Shown here one piece after another: positions 21,838 to 33,869 of a stretch of 64,000 bases of DNA. A program made the translations under genes and the position numbers. The stretch comes from Pinus tabuliformis (taxonomy: Eukaryota; Streptophyta; Pinopsida; Pinales; Pinaceae). The stretch's first letter is position 1, and every line of letters begins with the position of its first letter. The stretch lies in contig CM062819.1 in NCBI GenBank assembly GCA_031772625.1, positions 827,979,503 to 828,043,502 of the forward strand. The letters run 5' to 3'. The notes beneath the pieces were generated by a model. The model ran no database searches, was not told the origin of the DNA, and saw only the letters and a list, made by a program, of their open reading frames with translations.

Positions 21838-22405
21838 AGATTATCCTGATCATGTACTATTGCGGAATACATACACAATACATAAGCTCCTCTACGTTGA
21901 TCATCAATATAGCAGCATCAATAACAATAAAACATCAAGAGCATTCACACATTAACACAGTATGTAACCCGAGGAAATCATCTCGCTAAAAACCCCACAC
22001 TATCTGTATATTAATGATTGAGACCATGTAACATTACAAAATACAATGCTTATCACAAGCAATCCAATACCAGCTCCACCTGTTACACACAATACAGCTA
22101 AGATCTGATCTCCAAATATATTCCACTGCTTGTCTGCCTCCACTGCTCAATACCTGCTCAAGAATGAATGAGAATGGTCTACCAAACTCGTATTTCACCT
22201 CCAAAGAATCACTCACAATGTGTAAGACGTGAGAAGAAGCTACAAACTGGGCAAATACATGAGCAAACTCATTGGCATACTCAATCCCTTGATTGTGCAA
22301 GATCTGATGCACAACTATAGTCACAACTGATAGCAATCTGATTCTCTAACACCTGTCCCTGCTGAACTGAACATGCACTAACATGCAACTGAGTTAACTA
22401 ATGTA
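21838..22405. repeat. 568-bp direct repeat, copy 1
   Basis: Starts AGATTATCCTGATCATG and ends AACTAATGTA. It matches 26618-27184 with one visible difference, an A-run one base shorter there. It has features of LTR sequence read on the minus strand, including AT-rich stretches and a small open frame of 100 residues, but no TG...CA ends, so I leave it unclassified. Confidence 0.9.
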
Positions 22406-22419
22406 TTCTATAGTTGTAT

Positions 22420-23305
22420 TCTTTGTTGCTAATTCATTGCCACCTTATTGGTTGTTGTCTTGTTGGGTGATGTGGGTGATGATATGTTGAAACTTTAACT
22501 AATGGTGTATCTTTCTTAAATTCACCACCTAATGGAGACTGAGTGGTGTCAGGTAACTGTTGTGGTTCTTGTGTTTTTCTCTTGTCTTCCATTATTACTT
22601 CCATCACAGACTCCTCATTTGATATGTCAGTACCTGCAGTGTTTTCTTCTTGGGCCTCCTTGGGCTCAACCTGTTTACTAATGGAAATATCTTGTAATGT
22701 AATTTTGTTATTTTTATACCAAAGCTTCAGGAATTTCTTTTGTGCATTAATAGTGATAGTACCAATGGATTCCATTCAAGATTATCCAAAAACAACATCC
22801 ACATCATCCATATCTGTAGCATAATACTCAAAATGTGACACATATTTATCCATAGAAATATTCAAATCTTTATAATTTGAAAAACATAATCATCAACATG
22901 TGTGTGCTCAGTATGTTTGACTGGGACTTGTAATTTTTTTGCCAAATTAACATTGATAAAATTATGCTTGTAACTAGGATTGATAGACACAGTGATCTTC
23001 TCTTTATGAATACTTCCGTGAACCTATAATATGGAAAGATTAGTAGAAAATGAGTCTTTATGTCTCTTATTGTCCTCCTTATCACGAGACCACTTGTTCA
23101 AAAAGAGCGTTTCAATCTTTTCATCGGGAAGTTTCCCTAGTTGATCTTGATTAAGTGATTTCCACCATATGGTAGCCTCATCCTTGAAATCATTACACGG
23201 TCCTAATGACAATTTTATTGGGTAGTGTAACTTCCTAAATGTTATGTGTTTTTCAATAGAAGAACCATCCTCTTTTCCTGTAAAATATACCCTTCTAGAA
23301 CCCAT
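22420..23305 (-). pseudogene. Gag-protease of G3 copy 2
   Basis: 23024-23305 reads like the end of a gypsy capsid (LGPCNDFKDEATIWWKSLNQ ... FLNKWSRDKED). It passes almost at once into protease-like sequence (ITVSINPSYKHNFINVNLAK) with no zinc knuckle between. The position of the catalytic D-S-G is occupied by S-I-N-P-S-Y, so the protease is inactive or has another role. The remainder (22420-22897) is identical to 1-479, including its stops. The family seems to carry a fused gag-protease and no pol. Confidence 0.65.
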
Positions 23306-23831
23306 AAAAATAGAGAAAGGCTTTTGAAGAAAATCACTTACTTTGGTGAATATTTAAAATATTCATAACTTGGTCAATATAACTCAAAATACTTATTATA
23401 ACATGGTTTCAGAAATGGAATGGTCATTCTACATCTTCCCATTTTCCTGAAATCAAGAGTTGGAAACTCTAGGAAGTCAGACCCGCACTACAACTTTTCG
23501 GCCATCACAAAAATTCTGAAAAAAACGTTGATTCTAAATCAACGATATCTCCCTCATCCAGACTCTGATTCAACCGATTTATTTTGAATTTGGGTGAATT
23601 TTCAATAGGATCTTAGAAATGTAATTATTTTTCCAAAATTCCCCACAAAAATTCAAAAAATTACTGGATAGTCGTGTCTACGAATTGTCGTCAGAAACAT
23701 TTCTACAAAACAACTAATTTTAAATCAGTGATATCTCCCTCATCCGAACTCCGATTCAACTGACTTTTTTAAATTGGGTAATTTTTTGTAATTAATTCAT
23801 ATATGTTATTTTTTTTAAATTTTGCACCAAT

Positions 23832-24283
23832 TATAGTATATCTTACTTGAAAATTATATAAACTTGAAAAATATGCCCAAGAAGTATCAATATCGATCCA
23901 AGAATAGAAATAGAAATTCTTCTTTATTAATATCAAAACCCTTGAGGTAGGCAACACCATACAACTACTCCTTAAGGAAGGAGATCACTACACAAGCTAA
24001 TGCTTGTCAATACAAAACAATACTTGACATATCTCAATGGGGAGTATCTAACCTCTATATAGGTTTCATACATATAATACCATGGGTCTCTCAAAACCAC
24101 ACATCGAATACAATGGGTTTATCATATTATTCCCAAACAGCTTGTGGTCCCTTGCATAATGTGGGTTAACCACTTATTTATTAATAATGACCCATTTATT
24201 TATCATCCTTATATTATTACATTACATTATTCCCTTGGGTACCTCACTGTGTACCTCATATTATCCCCCCAAGGTATACTACA
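23832..24283 (-). repeat. 5' LTR of G3 copy 2
   Basis: 452 bp, opening TGTAGTATACC on the minus strand and closing with TACTATA (final CA degraded to TA). Roughly 85% identical to the LTR at 722-1188, with small indels. No polypurine tract lies outside it, which agrees with a 5' LTR. Confidence 0.78.
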
Positions 24284-24379
24284 AGTTGCAAGGTTGAAGG
24301 TGTGAAGCTACAAAGTCGAATTTGTGAAGCTGTTAAGTTGAAGCTAATGAAGCTCCATCAAGGTCAAATTTGCAAAAAT

Positions 24380-24736
24380 TGTTGTTGGGGTCAAATTTAT
24401 TGGAGAAGTTGCTGGAAGGTCGAAGTTTTTTGATGGAATCCATTCAAGAAGGAAAATTTTTACTTGATCATGGAGGGTCTTGGTCAAGGGCCATAGGTAT
24501 TGGAATTCGTCAATTGAAGTTCTATAAGAAGAGAATAATTATGATGGGTTTTCCTCTCAGTTGGATAGGTTTTGGTCCTATTATCTCATATTATTTATGG
24601 CTTGGTAGTTGTTTGATGATAGAGAACACTAATAAAAATAAAGGAAAGAATAATTTAATCAAATAAAGTAAAATACATCACAAGTAGTTATCAATAAGAG
24701 AAATCACCTAATCTAGTTGCCCTAGATTTCTCAACA
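24380..24736 (+). repeat. Probable 5' LTR of a truncated copia element
   Basis: The right end ...TTTCTCAACA is fixed by the primer site that follows. The left end is taken as TGTTGTTGGGG at 24380 (or TGTTGGGG at 24383) because it gives the matching TGTTG...CAACA terminus. No second LTR copy is present in the window, so the left boundary is tentative. Confidence 0.5.
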
Positions 24737-24753
24737 TGGTTTCAGAGCTAAGG
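24737..24753 (+). promoter_or_regulatory. Primer binding site of the truncated copia element
   Basis: TGGTTTCAGAGCTAAGG, one base different from the classic TGGTATCAGAGC, directly after the LTR end CA. Confidence 0.8.
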
Positions 24754-25431
24754 TGAATACATCAAGGTAGGGAACCACAAAGAAGGATACTCAAGGGCCG
24801 AAGTATGAATAAATCATCTTGGAAACATCAAGAGCATCAATCATCAAGAATATTTTGATTAAGGAAGAATAAAGCAGAGTGAAGCATTTTCTGATCTATT
24901 TTTGGCTAATTCTCTTCGACACGTGCCAAGGTTAGGGCATGAGTTGCAATAGTGAAAGCCGAAAATTGCAGTCACTTAAATGAGCCAAATTTTGGGTCAA
25001 AGAAGGACTATTTAGCAAGCCAAAAAGAGAAGGATTCAAGGTCAAGCAAATTCAAAAGGAGACAAATCTATCCATATCCCAGCCACACATGTGAGCTAGG
25101 GTTTCTACAAAACAGGTCAAAATTACATACCTACTACAACAAGCTGAAATTTTCAAGAAAGGCCAAAAATTTAAAGTTGTGAAATAGGTTTGACTAGCAT
25201 TGAGTTGAAGGAAGAAAATTAGGAAAAAGCATTGTCATCGTCAAGGAATCAATGTGATTTCCCTGTGAGCCAAGGACCACTTTTGAAGGAAGATATATTC
25301 ACCAAGAAGACATCTTCTATTATCTACATCATCATCAGAATCAAGAAGGCATCAAGCTGAAGATTTCATTATCTAGGAGTATCTTCACTTGGCAAGTAAT
25401 TATCTTTATATCCATATTTAACTATCCATAT

Positions 25432-26129
25432 GTCTTCATTTTGCAAGGAAAACAACAAATTGGTTGCGTCTTCAAAAAAAATTTGCATGGAAGAAGAGGA
25501 TAGATTTGATCCTCATAGAAAATGATGTTTTGGAGCATGTTAAGGGTTTAATTATCTAACTACCAAAAGAAGAAGCTCAAGATCTAGAAAAATACATGAA
25601 GGGGAAAATATATAGACAAGATAAATATATCAAAGAAGAAGCAATAGCCTCATACTTTAGGAGGGTGTCTGAAATAAGGGATCAACTACAAGAATTGGGA
25701 GAAATAATGTCTAACAAGGAAATGAATACCATAGTTCTAAATGCACTACCGAAGGAATGGGGCAACCTCACATCAAGCATCTATGGGAATAAGGAAGCTA
25801 CTCCATTCAATGAAATATGGTCACAATGCAAAATCGAAGAAACCATGTTGAAGGAAAAAATCGATGTAGGATCAAGCGAGCAAGCTCAAGCAATTGCTAG
25901 AAGAAAAGGGAAGTTTGGTAACCTTGGTCCTCGAAAAAAGAAGAAGAACATATCAAAATTTCAATGCTATGGTTTTCATGAATATGGGAAATACAAGAGA
26001 TATTTTCCAAATCTCAAGAAGGACAACAACAAAAGAGGAAGGGAAGAAACCCATATCACTGAAGAAGTAGAAGAAGTTGAAAAGAAGAAATCCAAGAAGG
26101 AGGAAGTAAAAGATCTCTACTATGATTGA
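25432..26129 (+). pseudogene. Copia gag (UBN2 type), 5' truncated frame
   Basis: The open part 25596-26129 (177 codons) has the UBN2 gag signature: YFRRVSEIRDQLQELGE, then IVLNALPKEW and NEIWSQCKIEE. Upstream, LIENDVLEHVKG can be read in the sequence before 25596, so the gag starts earlier and a stop interrupts it near 25556. The zinc knuckle is C-Y-G-F-H-E-Y-G-K-Y-K-R-Y-F, lacking the second Cys, the His and the last Cys of CX2CX4HX4C. Protease, integrase and RT are absent, so the element is an internal-deletion derivative. Confidence 0.8.
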
Positions 26130-26617
26130 GATAGTCTTCCTCACCTAGTTCTTCTCAAGCTTTTGTTTCAAGTTTTATATTGTAAAGTATAACTATCATG
26201 TTAGGAATCATTAGAAGCATGATAGGATGCATCGTGTTAGGAGATGGCATCATAGAAGCATATGATTGAAAGCAAGAGCTCGTGACATAATCATAAAGAA
26301 GCATGAAATATAGTTGAAATAGAATTTTATGGCTTTAACCTATAAAAGGATGTAGCTCTTGTAAACTCATTAGAATTATAAGTAGTACTTATGGGAAAAA
26401 TAAATTCATCTAGTATAAAGCTCATTATACATCATTCAAAAGGAGCATTTGCATGATGAGAATGATCAAAATACTCCATTGGAATCTTCATTAGAAGGTT
26501 CACCTTTTGGAAGAAGCAAGTGTCTCACCAGCAATTCCAACTTGTATGGCATTCATTGGATGATGGTATGATGTCAAAAGTGTAGAAATTTTGAATAATT
26601 TAACACATATTCAACAG
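26130..26617. other. Unassigned interval after copia gag
   Basis: AT-rich and without a supported open frame. It could be the fused 3' region of the truncated copia element, but no polypurine tract or LTR end can be fixed. Confidence 0.35.
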
Positions 26618-27184
26618 AGATTATCCTGATCATGTACTATTGCGGAATACATACACAATACATAAGCTCCTCTACGTTGATCATCAATATAGCAGCATCA
26701 ATAACAATAAAACATCAAGAGCATTCACACATTAACACAGTATGTAACCCGAGGAAATCATCTCGCTAAAACCCCACACTATCTGTATATTAATGATTGA
26801 GACCATGTAACATTACAAAATACAATGCTTATCACAAGCAATCCAATACCAGCTCCACCTGTTACACACAATACAGCTAAGATCTGATCTCCAAATATAT
26901 TCCACTGCTTGTCTGCCTCCACTGCTCAATACCTGCTCAAGAATGAATGAGAATGGTCTACCAAACTCGTATTTCACCTCCAAAGAATCACTCACAATGT
27001 GTAAGACGTGAGAAGAAGCTACAAACTGGGCAAATACATGAGCAAACTCATTGGCATACTCAATCCCTTGATTGTGCAAGATCTGATGCACAACTATAGT
27101 CACAACTGATAGCAATCTGATTCTCTAACACCTGTCCCTGCTGAACTGAACATGCACTAACATGCAACTGAGTTAACTAATGTA
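26618..27184. repeat. 568-bp direct repeat, copy 2 (567 bp)
   Basis: Same boundaries as 21838-22405. Flanking sequences differ completely on both sides, which marks true repeat ends. The near identity indicates a recent duplication. Confidence 0.9.
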
Positions 27185-30100
27185 AACCACAATTCCCACA
27201 ATTCATTCTATTAGAACTGTTAGGCCTTAAGGGCCATTTCTAGCCTTAAGGTTTTTGTTGACCATTTATACCCTTAGGAGCATACGAGTGAGCATGGGAT
27301 TCTCCTTATTTGGTTTCATCTTTACATTATTGAAGTTGTTGCAAAAAAATTATATACCATTAGAATCTCTTAAGTTAATTAATCCAATAGGGGTTCTCTT
27401 TTTCCAACATTGTTCAATGCATATAAATTGACTAGGCCCAACAAAAGGTCCTTGAAATCAAACAAGACCCATGCACCATAGTTTTGTGACAACCCATTTT
27501 GTAAATATTTTTGTGATTATTATTGTGAAATTCAGTTACAATGAGTTGGCCACGGGAAAAGGGACACATATTTCAGAGCTTTGAGTTGAGGAGGCCGCTG
27601 GGGAAATTTGAAGGAAGTATCCCATTTAATGAAAGGAGTGGGGTTAACTAGATTTAGATTTTAATGAAGTTGATTGAGAAATTAATGGTTGCTAGAAGAA
27701 GCATATGGAATTCTCCAAGAAGTAGGAAAAGCCCGTGATTTATTAGGCTAAGTTCACAAGGAAGAGAACAAACATTAAAAGGAGGGATTCGCTGATAGGA
27801 GTCCTTTTGAAAGGTCAATCAATTCTTGGAAATAGACATTTAAACCTAAGAAAAAGAGAAAGGAAAGGAGAATTTTGGAGATAGTAGCATGAGACAATTA
27901 CGTAGGGGCTACAACAAGGGAATTACACAAGTTACAAGAGCTCAAGAAGGAAAAGAAGATATTCACATGGAGGAATTAGCGCTACAACAATCAGTTCTAG
28001 ATTCTATAACAAGTTTTTCTAGAGGAGGATTTTTGGTTTTAAGCAGAGGTAGAGGGTTCAGTGGGTTCTCTTAGGTGAAGTTCGGAGTCTCTCTGGATTC
28101 CCTTCTTGGGTTGAGGTTCTGTTCGTTTGGATTCCCGATAAGACAATATCCACATAGTCTACAAGCGCTTGGTTTTTAGGCCAACAATTGCACCAAGTGA
28201 ACTCTGGATTCCTAGATTTGGGTGGATTCATTGAAGAATTCTTGCCTAAATTACAAGGGTGGATATGGTGGCATATTTGAATTCCCTAGTTTTGCAAGGG
28301 TGGAGATGGTGATATCTTTGGATTCCCTAGTGTGGTGAGGAGTTCTAGTTATTTCCTTGAAGCACTCTTCCTTAAGCTTTGAATCTAGTTTGGGGGGGAT
28401 GAGTGCAAGAAAAGCCATAATGAAATCATCTTAAGGTTGGGAGGAGATATAGTTGCAACCTTAGTTTCCAAGCTCCATATCATAAGATAAGTGTCATATG
28501 AATATCTGTATATGTGATTGATTGTGTAAATGCTCACCGTGGTGCTAAAATATGTATGGGGCCTTAATTGAATTTCTATGCATGTATAAATGTTGTATAA
28601 ATGGTTGCTCTGTTATCAGAATGCCTATACTAAATCAAAGGGATGTCCCTTCCTGTGTGAATTCTAAGGAATGGTTTAATCCCTACATGATTAATGAAAA
28701 ATGGTTAAGCTCATGGTCTATTTCTAAGCTTGAAATCAATTTAAATGCTTGGGCATGAGTGATGGGAAAATATCTATTATGGAACGAATTCTTGTATTAC
28801 AATGATTTGTAATAATAAGCCCCGTGCTATGAAATTTATTGCAGGAGGCATGTATTATTTAACATGTATATATGGTGGTGATGGGGACAGATTGAATCCC
28901 GTACAACCTCGAGATATATGCCCTGGGTTGAGCATCGAGAGGCTTTGGGAAGTCCTCCATAAGTTATGCAATTAGGCATTAGGCTAGGGGTGATAGTCAG
29001 TGATGGCTAAGTATTAAACATGGCCTCATATGTGTGTGTGGTGGGGGGGGGGGGGGGGGGGGGGGTTGTGTGGGGTGGGGGCATATATGCAAACAACGCT
29101 GAGGTTGAGCCATTTCACAATTTAGGGCTGAATGTTCGCATTCAAACATAGTGTAAAATTTTAAAGAATTCATAGAAGGGGTTAGGTGAAACCTAGGACA
29201 TGATTATGTGGCTGGGAGGATGACGAGGAAAATTAGGATTCTGGGAGGATGATGTGGTAGCCACATGGCCTATTACATGTTTGTCTTGTCCTGGGGAGAG
29301 AGTGGAGGTGGCATGGTTCCAAGAGGGGAAAAAAGTTAGATTGCCCTTCCTCTCTGTACCTCGTGGGGGCAAAACCCCCTCATACTTTCAATTTGGCCTA
29401 GTTGAAGGTCAACCATTCAATCTTAGATGTTGAACCAAAAGTAGTACCATGACTATGGAATGCCCACCCCCAAGGAGGAGGGGGGTCCTCATTTAATCTC
29501 GACCGTCGATCTCCTGCTAAATGAAGGCCATTAATTAGTTAAGAGGTTCACGTTGTAGATTCATGGCATTGTGTGATGGGTGTTAGGGGCCCACAATCCA
29601 ATATTATTATAATGTGGAAATCACCGAGGGACAAGACCAATGGGGTCCATGGAGGCTAGTGATGTGGAAATGCCACACAAGCTTGGCTATGGACTTGTGG
29701 AAAAGTTGTGATGACACAAGCCTTCAATGAGGGGATGGAGGGCTACCATATGGGAACCACGTGTGACCCATATCGGTGCCACATGACAACAAAAAGCTGA
29801 CATGGAAAGAGCTAATGACCGACTTCAAATGACCATATATTGTAATCTAGATGTCAGTTTTCAATTTTTTTTATATTGCTGGAAAACTCTTGACAAGCCA
29901 CATAGAATAATGATGCTTTTTAAAAGTTTTCTAAGAGTTTGAAAAAATGAAAAAATTTTAAGACCCCATTTCCATGACAAGGCATTAGAGGTCAGGTCGA
30001 TGATAGTAATACCTTCTTCTACCCTTAGAATGGTCTATGAGGAAGATGGGGGTGTTACAATTTCCTTGGGTATTACCTATATTGGATAACGAATTCCATC

Positions 30101-30580
30101 CATATCAATGAGATTGGGGTTGTGGCTTCACTTCTTCCTTCTTCATGGTTTTTTAAAAAAATTGATTCTAGTCATTCCCTAATCATAATTTCATTCATTC
30201 ATGAATTTAGTAATTTTAACTTATTCTAAACACAATATCTAAACAACAGGAGAAACATTTATTACTTTCAAAATCATGGTTATAATAAGGGTTTTTGAGC
30301 TCTTGCATGTTCTATTATGCCATCTTCGTTAGTTATTTTTATGAAAGAAGTCCATTCTCTTCTTACCTTCAAACCTTGCAAAGGTGTCAAATGATTTGGG
30401 AGTGCTAACAATTTGTATCCAAGGTAGAAATATCATTTGAAATTATGTTCCTTGGTTTTTTGCAGGTATATTCCCCACCAATCGATGGAGAATCATTTGG
30501 TTGTCGGGGTCGAGAGTGGGTCGATAGGACCCCACTCCTTACATAATAGCACATTGGGAGCTTCTTGGTGGCTCTCTGTT
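27185..30580. other. Unassigned interval, perhaps containing an old solo LTR (27485-30059)
   Basis: 27485 opens TGTGACAACCC and 30059 closes GGGGTGTTACA, which would be ends of a 2.6-kb LTR, but the flanking 5 bases (AGTTT and ATTTC) do not match. The interval includes a 61-codon open frame at 27889 and purine-rich segments, without protein similarity I recognise. A 23-base G run lies at 29043-29065. Confidence 0.3.
29043..29065. repeat. G homopolymer of 23 bases
   Basis: An uninterrupted G run preceded by (TG)n at 29031-29041 and followed by more G-rich sequence to 29081. It could form a G-quadruplex. The length is likely to be uncertain in any assembly. Confidence 0.9.
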
Positions 30581-30834
30581 TGCCATAGAATTGAGTTATA
30601 TTGTTTGGAATAAATCCCACAGTGGTCATTTTTGAATCGACGTTTCAAGTATATAACAAGACTCATCTTCAGGATAATACCTCATCTTTGCACTCTTCTC
30701 TGTAGGCATTATCCTGAAGATGAGTCTTGTTATAGACTCGAAACATTGATTCAAAAATGACCACTGTGGGATTTATTCTGAACACTATAACTCAATATAT
30801 CCTCCACATAAATCTTCAAACTGCCATAGAATTG
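30581..30834. mobile_element. Hairpin insertion with 13-bp target duplication and hammerhead-like cores
   Basis: The 13-base sequence TGCCATAGAATTG stands at 30581-30593 and again at 30822-30834. Between them are two inverted arms of about 87 bp (30591-30678 and 30708-30795) with a 29-base loop. In the right arm the + strand reads CTGAAGATGAGTC, then an 8-base loop, then GACTCGAAAC. This is the C-U-G-A-N-G-A ... G-A-A-A core order of hammerhead ribozymes, with a stem II of GAGTC/GACTC and one extra base. The left arm has the same on the minus strand (CTGAAGATGAGT ... ACTTGAAACGTC). Penelope-like retroelements carry hammerhead motifs and are found in conifers, so this may be a remnant of one. 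No protein part is present. Confidence 0.65.
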
Positions 30835-33569
30835 CTAAGATTATTTTGAGTTAGGCTTGGAGAGGATGAGTGAGAAGTAGTTTTTTTAAGATGGGTAAAT
30901 TTATTTTTTCATCTCTATAGGAAATTCCCATTTCTAGCAAATCTAGTCCACATATTATTATTTTCATGCAACAACCAAGTCTTATGGGCCCTAACTTGAT
31001 GTTGCAAGGGATACAAGTGCAAAAGAGTAGGAAGAATAATTTATTCTATGGGGGGGACTTTGGCACTCGATGTAAGTGTTGGGGAGATTGATGTATCACA
31101 CTTGATGTCAAATAATCCTAAACCTCCAAATGTACAACAAATATTTTAGACCTATTAAAATATCAACCTTGAGACATTCTATTTTTGAGGGAATGGGTTA
31201 AAGATATGAACTGATTCATAACATATATTTAAGTTTTCTATTATGGAACAAATCATTCTATAAATGACCAAAATCGTAAAATAATTCCACCTAGCTCAAT
31301 AAATTTTAGAACCTTCTTAAGTAAAAACCATTCATTATTTTTTGCAAAAGACAATAGGAGTGTTTTTAGACATCCATAGGCTATGAGATATACCTCATGG
31401 CAATGATTTTAAATCCAAAAAGGGAAACATAAAAACAAAAACATTGTAGTTAGGTCATGAATAACCATGCAACTCAATCCATAGGGTCCTAATGTCTCTA
31501 TAACCTAGTATTTTGTAAAAAACTTTAGTGAGATTATGATCCACTAAATACCCTAACATTCCCTAACATTGTTGCTTTTCCTATTATCAACATGAATATC
31601 AACTTGAGATCTTGAATATCGACATGAGATTGGGGGGCTTTCATTACGTTGTGTATTGCCTTTGGTATACTATTCCATGGGTCCTTTGGAGAAAATCATT
31701 TAGGAAATTCCTCGGTCAATCTCTCCTTATGTAATTTCTAAAATGATAGATACATGTGAATGGATGGCCATTTAATTAAACCCATGCATCCTCATGATTA
31801 GCGTGAAAGGCGACAACCTCAAGTTCATGTCAGCTCCACTAAACCTATACATTGTTCATGTTGTGTTGAGGAAAATAACTTCTAATGTAACCCTATATCA
31901 TTTCAAACTTGAAATCATAACAAAACTTAATTTCTTTCATTCATGGAGTATTTGATTGGGAAGCATTGTGATATAAAATAACATATTTCATAAAAAAATA
32001 AATAAAGAGTTAATGTTTTGAATATTAATTGGCTAATATCATTCTTTCTTACTTTTATTTCCAAAAAAAACCCCTTAAATGAGTTGGAAAAGCATGAGTG
32101 AAATTGATTTAGATTGATAACATAACTTTATTTTTAATATTTCTTATAAATTTGCCTTTCTTTACACCCTTCAATCACAATACAAATTTATTAGAAAATG
32201 TATAAAATTAATTTAAATATTATTTAGTGAAAATATATTGATAATATTATTATTAGGTATATTTTGAATTCACAATCACATAAGTAGCGATGTCAAAACT
32301 AGTGCACTGCATTTATGTGGAAACATGTTTTACTAGCAATTGCCCCTTAAGGTGCAAAGGTACACTGAAAGAATAGAACATGCCTATGATGTTACTGCAA
32401 AAATGTTGCTGTAAAGGAAATATAACAACCTAAAGGGTGAAGGATGGAGGGGAGGAAATGTGTTCAGGCTTGCAACAGAATCACACTTGTGTCAATGCTT
32501 GTTTGATAGATGTTGCTTGAACCACTATTCCTAGCTAAATCATTTTTTCCAATCATACCACTATGTCAAAATCTTATATACATAATATATCTAAGCTATA
32601 ACATGCAGGGTAATGAGGAGAAATATTACCTTAGGTTCGTTGGGCATTGACCCACAAAAAATGTAATTCCATAGAGGAAATGACTAAAGTCAGTGTGTGT
32701 TGATAATGAGATTAAATAGAGAGTTTCTTTCACTCAAGTGACCTTCAAATTTCGGGATATTCTGCAACTGACATAACAAAGGGGGTTTGTTTTAGAATTT
32801 TAGCTATCTCCTTTTGGAATTTTTAAATTAATTTGGAGCCACTTTCCTCGAGCCATTGATTCCAGCTTTAAATTTAAATTTAAATTTTGTCAAGAAAATA
32901 TTTGTTGGAATTGCAAATTTATGTGGTGTAGTTTACACAATCCAAGTGTCCAAGTAAAATTTCAAGGCATTATATCCATTTATGCATTCAAAAATATAGT
33001 TTTAAAAATAAAAAGTTACACATGCTATATGCATATATAGAACCAATATAGATCCATTTTGAAGAGGATTAAATCTCTTGAGGTGCATATTTTTTCATCT
33101 TTTGCACTCTAAAAGAGGTTCACATATCAAGAGAATGGATCCTACACTTGGTAAATCTATGGTTAAAATGGATTTAAACCAAAATGTTGTTGTTTAAATA
33201 TTTTACCTTTTAGTTTTTGTTTTTTTTTAAATAATTGTATTTGTTAAATTTACATAATTTTAATGTTATAAGTGAGTCGAATTTATTTATACATTAAAAA
33301 AAACATTTTAAAAAACATAAAATTACAATTTGACTAAATAATAGAACATGTTATAATTAAAGATATATTTAAACAACATAAAATCACAATTTATGGATAA
33401 GTTCACAAGCGTACTTGGGATAAGGAGATAGGGAGAAAGAAAAAATACTATATTGAAGAGTTTAATCCCACTCATAATCATTAACAAAAAACCTAAATAG
33501 GGGCCAATATTTCTTAGAAAGCCAAAATTCTTATTGCTCAGTTAAGCACTAATTTTCATTAAGTCTGTT
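30835..33569. other. Unassigned AT-rich interval
   Basis: Strongly AT-rich, especially 32000-33400. On the minus strand near 31080-31130 a short reading G-G-L-G-L-F-D-I-K recalls the tail of LINE reverse transcriptases, but nothing around it supports this. No element ends or genes are visible. Confidence 0.3.
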
Positions 33570-33869
33570 GTGAAACATAGCGTTGGAAAAGACCAAAAGA
33601 ACTCTGGGAGGACAGAGTATGTATTTTTTGGGAGGAAAGAGAATGCATTTTTTGCTCTTATAGAAAAGTGGAAACGAAAAAACATTTCATTTTTAGAATG
33701 CGAGGCCTTTAATGACAATAGGGAAAGTTATGTAGATATTTTGGCAACTAACTCCTCGGGTAATCTATTCAGTGAGGGGTTTGTCGAGAAGCTGAGAGCG
33801 TTTATTGTGAGGCTTCACAGGAAAATGGTCGAATACAAGAACCAGATGGAGAAGAAATCTATCCCATAG
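33570..33869 (+). CDS. Hypothetical 99-residue open frame
   Basis: This frame stands out in an otherwise stop-rich AT region because its composition is protein-like: charged and aromatic residues mixed, for example SFLECEAFNDNRESYVDI and EGFVEKLRAFIVRLHRK. It starts from GTG or TTG rather than ATG if the whole frame is used, so it may be an exon or a captured gene piece. It ends in TAG at 33867-33869. I do not recognise the family. It lies 200 bp left of G2 and no element ends flank it. Confidence 0.25.
   Translation: MKHSVGKDQKNSGRTEYVFFGRKENAFFALIEKWKRKNISFLECEAFNDNRESYVDILATNSSGNLFSEGFVEKLRAFIVRLHRKMVEYKNQMEKKSIP

Larger units (their letters stand above)
22420..24283 (-). mobile_element. 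5' half of gypsy-like element G3 (copy 2)
   Basis: Minus-strand order is 5' LTR (23832-24283), leader, gag-protease (down to 22420). It ends abruptly at 22420, where homology with copy 1 (1-479) stops and a 14-bp spacer leads into the 568-bp repeat. No polypurine tract or 3' LTR is present, so it is truncated or rearranged. The overlap with copy 1 is nearly perfect while the LTRs differ by about 15%. Confidence 0.75.

Noticed and set aside
21838..27184. The 568-bp direct repeats as LTRs of a complete element
   Set aside because: No TG...CA ends, no target duplication, and no primer site next to either copy. The sequence between is older than the repeats.
27485..30059. A 2.6-kb solo LTR
   Set aside because: The ends look right (TGTGACAACCC and GTGTTACA), but the flanking 5 bp do not match and no second copy exists in the window. 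Kept only as a remark.
31080..31130. LINE RT tail (G-G-L-G-L) on the minus strand
   Set aside because: Only one short motif fits and no neighbouring RT motif can be read in any frame.
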